Positions 1 to 5,527 of a stretch of 5,527 nucleotides of DNA are shown piece by piece. The DNA is taken from NCBI GenBank assembly GCA_903970575.1, contig CAJCJC010000066.1:1-5527 (forward strand). The letters are read 5' to 3'. The notes below the pieces were generated by a model. That model ran no database searches, was not told the DNA's origin, and saw nothing but the letters and a program-made list of their open reading frames with translations. The position numbers and the translations under genes were made by a program. Position 1 is the stretch's first letter. Each line of letters starts with the position of its first letter. This DNA comes from Alphaproteobacteria bacterium. Its GTDB lineage: Bacteria > Pseudomonadota > Alphaproteobacteria > BOG-932 > Roseiterribacteraceae.

Positions 1-90
1 CCGTCACTGCCGAAATCGATCGAATGGGCCGAGCCGCATGTGCATTTCGTGCAGGTCGCGGCGACCGATGGACCCAACGGAGCCGGATGA
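1..90 (+). CDS. 3' end of an unidentified gene (partial)
   Basis: The first frame is open from the window edge to a TGA at 88-90, giving the last 29 residues of a protein that ends in ...DGPNGAG. The fragment has no motif I recognise, so I give no function. Its reality is supported mainly by context: its stop overlaps the ATG at 87 of the next gene in the ATGA arrangement typical of translationally coupled operon genes. The GGAG ribosome binding site of the next gene lies inside it (79-82). It is therefore probably the upstream partner of the dimethylformamidase-like gene in one transcript. The alternative is a chance open frame, since 90 bases is short in GC-rich DNA. Confidence 0.6.
   Translation, partial: PSLPKSIEWAEPHVHFVQVAATDGPNGAG
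79..82 (+). promoter_or_regulatory. Ribosome binding site GGAG that helps decide the start of the dimethylformamidase-like gene
   Basis: GGAG lies 4 bases before the ATG at 87 and 10 bases before a second in-frame ATG at 93. Both give a protein that begins just before the twin-arginine motif. An ATG further upstream at 24 would add 21 residues ahead of the signal peptide and overlap the preceding gene, so it is disfavoured. The site lies inside the preceding open frame, as expected for coupled genes. Confidence 0.5.
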
Positions 91-1631
91 CGATGAGCGA
101 ACTCGATCGGCGCGGGTTCTTCAAGACGGCGGGAATTGCCGCGGCCAGCGGCGTCGCGGCCGGCGCCGCCTGGACCAAACCCGCCGATGGGCGCCCTATC
201 GGGCAGGATGGCGCCGCGCTCGGCAAGGCAGCCAAGCAAAAGGCGATCGATTCCGCGATTTGGAGAAGCTATTTCGACGTTCGCAGGGTTTGGGGATTTG
301 TCGATCGGCACAGCATCGCGCCGGGGGAGAGTTTTAACCTGGTTCTATCGACGGGACCCGCCATCGAACGGATCGAAGGCAAGGTTGAGATATCCCGCAT
401 CGGCCATTACGGCGAGGCGGACCGGCAGCTAGTCTGGACCAGCCCCGTCCTGACAATTCAGCGCCAGGAGACGCGCATAACCTCCGCCTCGCTTGGAGTG
501 GACTGGGTCCCCGCCGTCAACGACGCCCCGACGGACGATTGGAAGGCCGGTTATTATACGATCGACTTTTTGATGGCCGACGGCGATCGTGACCGATCCG
601 TCGCCTATCTGGTCGTCACCAATCCGGATTGCTCCGGAGACGTTCTGCTCTGGCTGTGCGCCAATACCTACAACGCCTATAACGCCTGGGGCGGATACAG
701 CCTGTATGAAAGCGCGTTCGCGGGCGACAGGGCGCAGATGCTGTCCTTCGACCGGCCGGCGTCGCCGGCCTTTTTCGAATATGATTATTTCCTGGTGTCG
801 TGGCTGGAGCGCCTTGCGGCCGAGCACGGCTTCAGCGTGGATTACGCGACCAATTTCGACATTTACCGGGACCCCAGCATAGCTCAGCAAGCCCGGCTGC
901 TTATTTCCGGCTGCCATAACGAATATTGGTCCAAGGAAGAGTTCGACGCGGTCCACCAACGTATTTTCGAACTGGGCAAGAACACCATCTTCATGGGCGC
1001 CAACAGCGCCTATTGGCAGGTGCGATACGCCGATCTGAACCGGGCAGGTTTAGGCGAGAACTGGGGACGCCAACTTATCTGCTATAAATCGCCGGACGAC
1101 CCGATACGCCAGCGCGTCGACGACAAGGAGGGCGACCTGCTGGTGACTACCCGTTACCGCGATGGCTCACGCTTGCCGGAGACGATGCTGGCCGGCGTCG
1201 CGTATCAAAATTATTTCGATCCGGGCGGCGATAGCGGCCCCAGATATGGCTACAAGGTCGCGGATTCCAGCCTGCCTTTCTTTAACGGCACCGGCTGGAA
1301 AGTCGGCGATGCGATTGGCGATGTCGTCGGCTATGAATGGGACAATCGCGATCCCGATAGTGACGGAAAGCGCCTATGGGATGCCGAACTATCCCAAATT
1401 CCGGCGATCGACCCGCGAGACCTGCAAGTATTGTTCGTGGGGCATCCGATCGATGTCGACGGTCATCCAGGCCTTGCCGAGTCGGTCTACTTCAAGTCTC
1501 CGGCGGGAGCGCAGGTCTTTAGCAGCGGCAGCATCAGATGGGCGTGGGGACTTGGAAAGGCCGGATTTCAGAGCGACGCTTTCCGGAAATTCAATCAGAA
1601 TCTGGTGCTGCAATTCCTTGAAAAGGCCTGA
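87..1631 (+). CDS. Tat-exported N,N-dimethylformamidase large-subunit-like protein
   Basis: The 514-residue product resembles the C-terminal catalytic part of the N,N-dimethylformamidase large (beta) subunit, an iron-dependent enzyme that hydrolyses dimethylformamide to dimethylamine and formate. Residues 7-13 (DRRGFFK) form a twin-arginine signal, followed by a weakly hydrophobic Ala/Gly stretch to about 28, so export in folded form with its metal is predicted. Residues about 60-178 look like the beta-sandwich domain of the family (SRIGHYGE at 103-110). Residues about 187-512 carry the hallmark segments NTYNAYNAWGG (193-203), CHNEYWS (276-282), GANSAYW (304-310) and GSIRWAWGLG (481-490). Tyr157, Tyr198 and Glu279 are likely iron ligands by family position. 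The start at 87 is chosen for the ATGA overlap; 93 is also possible. The known large subunit is about 760 residues, cytoplasmic and paired with a small subunit; this one is shorter, exported, and shows no small subunit in the window. Family assignment is good; the substrate is unknown. Confidence 0.8.
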   Translation: MTMSELDRRGFFKTAGIAAASGVAAGAAWTKPADGRPIGQDGAALGKAAKQKAIDSAIWRSYFDVRRVWGFVDRHSIAPGESFNLVLSTGPAIERIEGKVEISRIGHYGEADRQLVWTSPVLTIQRQETRITSASLGVDWVPAVNDAPTDDWKAGYYTIDFLMADGDRDRSVAYLVVTNPDCSGDVLLWLCANTYNAYNAWGGYSLYESAFAGDRAQMLSFDRPASPAFFEYDYFLVSWLERLAAEHGFSVDYATNFDIYRDPSIAQQARLLISGCHNEYWSKEEFDAVHQRIFELGKNTIFMGANSAYWQVRYADLNRAGLGENWGRQLICYKSPDDPIRQRVDDKEGDLLVTTRYRDGSRLPETMLAGVAYQNYFDPGGDSGPRYGYKVADSSLPFFNGTGWKVGDAIGDVVGYEWDNRDPDSDGKRLWDAELSQIPAIDPRDLQVLFVGHPIDVDGHPGLAESVYFKSPAGAQVFSSGSIRWAWGLGKAGFQSDAFRKFNQNLVLQFLEKA

Positions 1632-1785
1632 TCGGCGATCGCCATCCGACTTGTGGCCGCGATCCCCCTGCTGGACGGTGACGGCGCGATCGCCTCGGTG
1701 TACGAAACAAGCCATGACGATACTGCGTTAGCAACCTCTTAAGCGTCGCCGATCGGCGCTCGACAATCGATCCCATGAGAGCTTC
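1632..1785. other. 154-base intergenic region with three CGATCG-centred palindromes
   Basis: No convincing gene lies here. The region separates the dimethylformamidase-like gene from the GNAT-nitrilase gene and is long enough for a promoter, but I could not find a defensible -35/-10 pair or a hairpin followed by a T run. It contains the palindromes GGCGATCGCC (1634-1643), GCGATCGC (1686-1693) and CGCCGATCGGCG (1747-1758). An in-frame TAG at 1729-1731, with no start codon before 1786, fixes the start of the following gene. Confidence 0.5.
1747..1758. repeat. 12-base perfect palindrome, possible operator
   Basis: CGCCGATCGGCG is a perfect inverted repeat with no spacer. It ends 27 bases before the ATG of the GNAT-nitrilase gene, where a regulator or an early-transcript structure could act. 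The core CGATCG is frequent all over this window, so the site may be only a compositional effect. Confidence 0.25.
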
Positions 1786-3417
1786 ATGAACAAAGCCATC
1801 GAGACGACCCCGCCAGCGGCTGAGGCGCCGCAAGACTCCACGGCGGTGATTCCCGCGAAAGTTCGAGCCAAATCCACGAAACCCTCAAAACGCGGCCACA
1901 AGCTGGTCCTGCGCCGGCTCTCGATGGAGGATTTCCGCGATGTAAGGGCGATTTTTGAAACCGCCTACGCCGATATGGGCGGGTCATGGACGCGCGAGCA
2001 GATCGCGGCGCTGATCGATGTTTTCCCGGAGGGACAGATTTGCATCGCGGATAAGGGCCGCGTCATCGCGCTGGCTTTATCGCTGATCGTCAAATATTCC
2101 GACTGGGGCGATAAGCATACATACGCCGAGATTACCGGGGATGGGACATTCTCCACCCACGACCCGGATGGCGATACGCTCTACGGCGTGGACGTGATCG
2201 TACATCCGGAATATCGCAATTTGCGCCTCGGTCGACGCCTCTATGACGCCCGCAAGGAGCTATGCGATCAGCTTGACCTGCGCGCGATCGTGGCGGGCGG
2301 GCGCATTCCGAATTATCACAAATACGCGGATAAGATGACGCCGCGCCAGTATATCGAGCAGGTCAAAAAGCGGGAGATCTACGATCCCGTGCTCAGTTTC
2401 CAGCTATCCAATGAATTCCACGTCCGTAAGGTCATCCGCGGCTATGAGCCGATGGATGCCGACACGCGCGGCTACGCCACGCTGCTCGAATGGATCAACA
2501 TCTATTACGAGGAGAAGAGCGAGACGACCACGGTCGCGGCGCAGCCCAAATATGTCGTCCGCGTCGGCGCCGTCCAGTGGCAAATGCGATCCGTCGGCTC
2601 CTTGGAAGAACTGATGCGGCATGTCGAATTTTTCGTCGACACGATCGCCAGCTACAAGGCGGATTTCGCCGTGCTGCCAGAATTCTTCAGCGCGCCCTTG
2701 ATGGCGCTTTCGGAGAAAAACGACCCCGCAAGCGCCATCCGGCACATGGCGGAATACAGCAACCAGATTCGCGCCGAGCTGCAGGAAATGGCGCTTTCGC
2801 ACAATATCAATATCATCGCCGGCAGCGTTCCGGAATATCGCGGCGGAGAGCTGCGCAATGTGTCCTATCTGATGCGGCGCGACGGGACGTCGGATTCGCA
2901 GTACAAGCTGCATGTAACGCCGGACGAAAAATCCTATTGGGGCATGACGGGCGGCGACAATCTGCGCGTCTTCGACACCGATGTGGGGCGTATCGGCATT
3001 CTCGTCTGTTATGACGTTGAGTTCCCGGAGCTGGCGCGGCTGCTCGCCGATCAAGGCATGTCCATCCTGTTCGTTCCGTTTTGGACGGATACGCGCAACG
3101 CCTATCTGAGGGTCCGGGTTTGCGCCCAGGCCCGCGCCATCGAGAACGAGTGCTTCGTGGTGATCACCGGCAGCGTCGGCAATCTGCCCAATGTGAAGAA
3201 TATGGATATCCAGTATTCGCAATCCGCTATCTTCACCCCGGCCGATTACGCTTTCCCGCAAGATTGCATCGCGGCGGAAACAACCCCCAATAACGAGACG
3301 GTATTGGTGGCGGAGCTGGACCTCAGCCTGTTAAAGGAGCTGCATGTTCGGGGCAGCGTTCGCAATTTGAACGATCGCCGTCTCGACCTTTATAAGTTGA
3401 CCCTGCTGGACGAATAG
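1786..3417 (+). CDS. GNAT acetyltransferase / carbon-nitrogen hydrolase fusion protein
   Basis: This 543-residue cytoplasmic protein joins two enzyme domains, as in the family that includes Bacillus subtilis YhcX (RimI-like domain fused to a nitrilase, which I recall as class 12 of the superfamily). Residues 1-37 are a Pro/Ala/Lys-rich tail. Residues about 38-220 are a GNAT domain; the acetyl-CoA loop is YRNLRLGRRLYDAR (143-156), which departs from the usual RGxGxG/A with Arg at a Gly position. Residues about 256-540 are the C-N hydrolase, with the catalytic triad Glu299 (LPEF), Lys374 (YKLHVTPDEK) and Cys408 (LVCYDVEFPE) all present. Such enzymes cleave amides or nitriles or transfer the acyl group; the true substrate of this class is not established to my knowledge. 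The ATG at 1786 is the first start after an in-frame stop at 1729. The ribosome binding site is weak (GAGAG at 1777-1781). The small exported-protein gene follows after 15 bases. Confidence 0.92.
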   Translation: MNKAIETTPPAAEAPQDSTAVIPAKVRAKSTKPSKRGHKLVLRRLSMEDFRDVRAIFETAYADMGGSWTREQIAALIDVFPEGQICIADKGRVIALALSLIVKYSDWGDKHTYAEITGDGTFSTHDPDGDTLYGVDVIVHPEYRNLRLGRRLYDARKELCDQLDLRAIVAGGRIPNYHKYADKMTPRQYIEQVKKREIYDPVLSFQLSNEFHVRKVIRGYEPMDADTRGYATLLEWINIYYEEKSETTTVAAQPKYVVRVGAVQWQMRSVGSLEELMRHVEFFVDTIASYKADFAVLPEFFSAPLMALSEKNDPASAIRHMAEYSNQIRAELQEMALSHNINIIAGSVPEYRGGELRNVSYLMRRDGTSDSQYKLHVTPDEKSYWGMTGGDNLRVFDTDVGRIGILVCYDVEFPELARLLADQGMSILFVPFWTDTRNAYLRVRVCAQARAIENECFVVITGSVGNLPNVKNMDIQYSQSAIFTPADYAFPQDCIAAETTPNNETVLVAELDLSLLKELHVRGSVRNLNDRRLDLYKLTLLDE

Positions 3418-3432
3418 GCGCGGACCGTCGAC

Positions 3433-3810
3433 ATGAGGGCGGTCGTCGTCGCATTACTCGCGGTCTCGCAATGCGCGTGCGCCAAGGCGGAGATTATTCA
3501 GCTCACATGCGGCAAGACCGGTTTGACGATCGATACCGAGAAGCCTTCCGTCGTGGTCCATTTCAATAATGGCTTCAGCCAAACCTATGAGAACGCGACG
3601 ACGTCGTCGTCCTATCAGTTCCTCGATGGGTCGAGGACTCCCTATACCTCGACCGTCGTCGTGACGATCAACGACAAGGAGATCGCATTTTCCAACCAAT
3701 ACCGCAGCGATGCCGGCCTTAACGCGATCGGCAATGCGATCGATCGGAAGACGGGTCTTTGGCGTTCCAGCCAGAATGGGCGGATGACCGAGACGCACTG
3801 CGTCAAATAA
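3433..3810 (+). CDS. Small exported protein of unknown function with two mature cysteines
   Basis: The 125-residue product begins with a short signal peptide: Met-Arg, then a hydrophobic stretch at 3-12, with a likely signal peptidase I site after AKA (17-19). The mature protein of about 106 residues has only Cys26 near its start and Cys123 near its end, which could form a disulfide tying the termini. Alternating hydrophobic residues (VVVHF at 40-44, STVVVTI at 73-79) suggest a small beta structure. The IDRKTGLW segment (103-110) before a terminal Cys resembles many small exported proteins of Alphaproteobacteria that have no known function. The gene starts 15 bases after the GNAT-nitrilase stop, so co-transcription is likely, although the ribosome binding site is poor (GGAC at 3422-3425). 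It ends 4 bases from the stop of the convergent thiolase gene. Four CGATCG hexamers fall in it, the highest density of any gene here. I do not recognise its function. Confidence 0.75.
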   Translation: MRAVVVALLAVSQCACAKAEIIQLTCGKTGLTIDTEKPSVVVHFNNGFSQTYENATTSSSYQFLDGSRTPYTSTVVVTINDKEIAFSNQYRSDAGLNAIGNAIDRKTGLWRSSQNGRMTETHCVK

Positions 3811-3814
3811 CGTC

Positions 3815-5002
<1,188 letters not shown>

Positions 5003-5007
5003 GAAAA

Positions 5008-5012
5008 CTCCT
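5008..5012 (-). promoter_or_regulatory. Ribosome binding site AGGAG of the thiolase gene
   Basis: On the minus strand AGGAG stands 5 bases before the ATG at 5002, inside the 14-base gap after the SDR stop codon. Its strength and spacing support the short start over the 82-residue N-terminal extension. Confidence 0.85.
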
Positions 5013-5016
5013 GGTG

Positions 5017-5527
5017 CTAGATAATCGTGGCGCCGCCATCGACCGTTAGAATCTGGCCCGTGATATGAGCCCCGGCATTGGACGCGAACAACAGCGCGCC
5101 GCCCTTTAGGTCGTTGGGCCCGCCAAGCTTGCCGAGCGGCGTGTTTTCGACAATCTGGCTTTCGATTTTCTTGAGGATCGCCTCCGTTAGCCTGGACGGG
5201 AAAAACCCTGGCGCGAGCGCGTTGACGGTGACGCCATAACGGCCCCACTCGGCCGCTAGCGCCCGGGTGAAGTTAACCAAACCACCCTTGCTGGCGCTGT
5301 AGGCGATCATGCCGCCCATCGATGCGTGATGTCCTTGCAGCCCCTCGACCGAGGCGATGTTGATGATCCGGCCATGCCGAGCGGGGATCATCCATCGTTT
5401 GCCCATCGCCTGGGTCAGCATGAACGGACCGGTGAGGTTCAGCGCCATGACTTTATGCCACGCCGCGATCGGATGGTCCTCGGCGGGCGCGCCCCAGCTT
5501 ATGCCGGCGTTGTTCACAAGGATATCG
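5017..5527 (-). CDS. SDR family oxidoreductase (5' part outside the window)
   Basis: This is a classical short-chain dehydrogenase/reductase that uses NAD(P)H to interconvert an alcohol and a ketone. The last 169 residues are visible; the N-terminal glycine-rich cofactor motif lies beyond the window edge. Counting from the first whole visible residue, the motifs are DILVNNAG (1-8), Asn30 (ALNLTG), Ser59 (INIASVEG), Tyr76 and Lys80 in YSASKGG (76-82), VNALAPGF (101-108) and the terminal ITGQILTVDGG (155-165). The Asn-Ser-Tyr-Lys catalytic tetrad is therefore complete. The codon at 5515-5517 is GTG for the valine of this motif and is not a real start, because the frame stays open to the window edge. 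The 14-base spacing to the BktB-type thiolase suggests one operon and a role as 3-hydroxyacyl-CoA dehydrogenase or 3-ketoacyl-CoA reductase. Resemblance to gluconate 5-dehydrogenase-type SDRs leaves sugar or other alcohol substrates possible. Confidence 0.93.
   Translation of the reverse strand, partial: DILVNNAGISWGAPAEDHPIAAWHKVMALNLTGPFMLTQAMGKRWMIPARHGRIINIASVEGLQGHHASMGGMIAYSASKGGLVNFTRALAAEWGRYGVTVNALAPGFFPSRLTEAILKKIESQIVENTPLGKLGGPNDLKGGALLFASNAGAHITGQILTVDGGATII

Noticed and set aside
24..86. Longer N-terminus for the dimethylformamidase-like protein, starting at ATG 24
   Set aside because: It would place 21 unrelated residues before the twin-arginine motif and overlap the upstream frame by 67 bases. 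GGAG and the ATGA overlap favour 87, or 93.
429..959. 176-residue minus-strand frame inside the dimethylformamidase-like gene
   Set aside because: It overlaps the conserved family motifs of the plus-strand gene and has no recognisable domain.
2404..3261. 285-residue open frame on the minus strand opposite the GNAT-nitrilase gene
   Set aside because: It is the shadow of a conserved domain whose catalytic residues are read on the plus strand, with no recognisable motif of its own.
3466..3480. Lipobox for the small exported protein (VSQC or CAC near residues 11-16)
   Set aside because: The residue before Cys14 is Gln, which does not fit the usual Gly/Ala/Ser, and a good signal peptidase I site (AKA) follows. 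Ordinary secretion is more likely.
3596..3609. 14-base palindrome CGACGACGTCGTCG as a regulatory site
   Set aside because: It lies within the small gene in a run of Thr and Ser codons and is best explained by codon repetition.
3792..3804. Hairpin GACGC-ACT-GCGTC as an intrinsic terminator
   Set aside because: The stem has only 5 base pairs, it lies inside the coding end of the small gene, and no T run follows on either strand.
5003..5248. 82-residue N-terminal extension of the thiolase up to position 5248
   Set aside because: The extra residues do not look like a thiolase, they overlap the SDR gene in another frame, and a good AGGAG precedes the ATG at 5002, which matches the family's N-terminus.

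Overview
The window reads as an ordinary stretch of a GC-rich (about 60% by eye) proteobacterial chromosome. An alphaproteobacterium is my leading guess. That rests on codon style, on the frequent CGATCG palindromes, and on the mix of a Tat-exported enzyme with a BktB-type thiolase and SDR pair. No sequence here fixes the genus. I see no tRNA, rRNA, CRISPR array, insertion sequence or phage gene.

Plus strand, left part (1-3810): the end of an unidentified gene overlaps by ATGA the start of a 514-residue protein. This protein has a twin-arginine signal and the fold signature of the N,N-dimethylformamidase large subunit. After a 154-base gap with three CGATCG-centred palindromes comes a 543-residue fusion of a GNAT acetyltransferase domain to a carbon-nitrogen hydrolase (nitrilase superfamily) with an intact Glu-Lys-Cys triad. 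A gene for a small exported two-cysteine protein of unknown function follows 15 bases later. Two unrelated C-N (amide) hydrolase folds therefore sit side by side, one predicted outside and one inside the cytoplasm. An amide or N-acyl compound utilisation function is a reasonable inference, but the substrate cannot be read from sequence.

Minus strand, right part (3815-5527): an SDR oxidoreductase, cut by the window edge, is followed 14 bases downstream by an acetyl-CoA acyltransferase that closely resembles BktB. The thiolase has a strong ribosome binding site in the gap. The pair fits the last two steps of beta-oxidation (3-hydroxyacyl-CoA oxidation, then thiolysis) or the reverse direction for polyhydroxyalkanoate precursors. 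The two gene groups converge with only 4 bases between their stop codons, and no clear terminator separates them.

The most interesting points are the exported, partnerless dimethylformamidase-like protein whose Tyr/Tyr/Glu positions keep the spacing of the known iron ligands, its neighbourhood with the GNAT-nitrilase fusion, and the strong, uneven enrichment of CGATCG.
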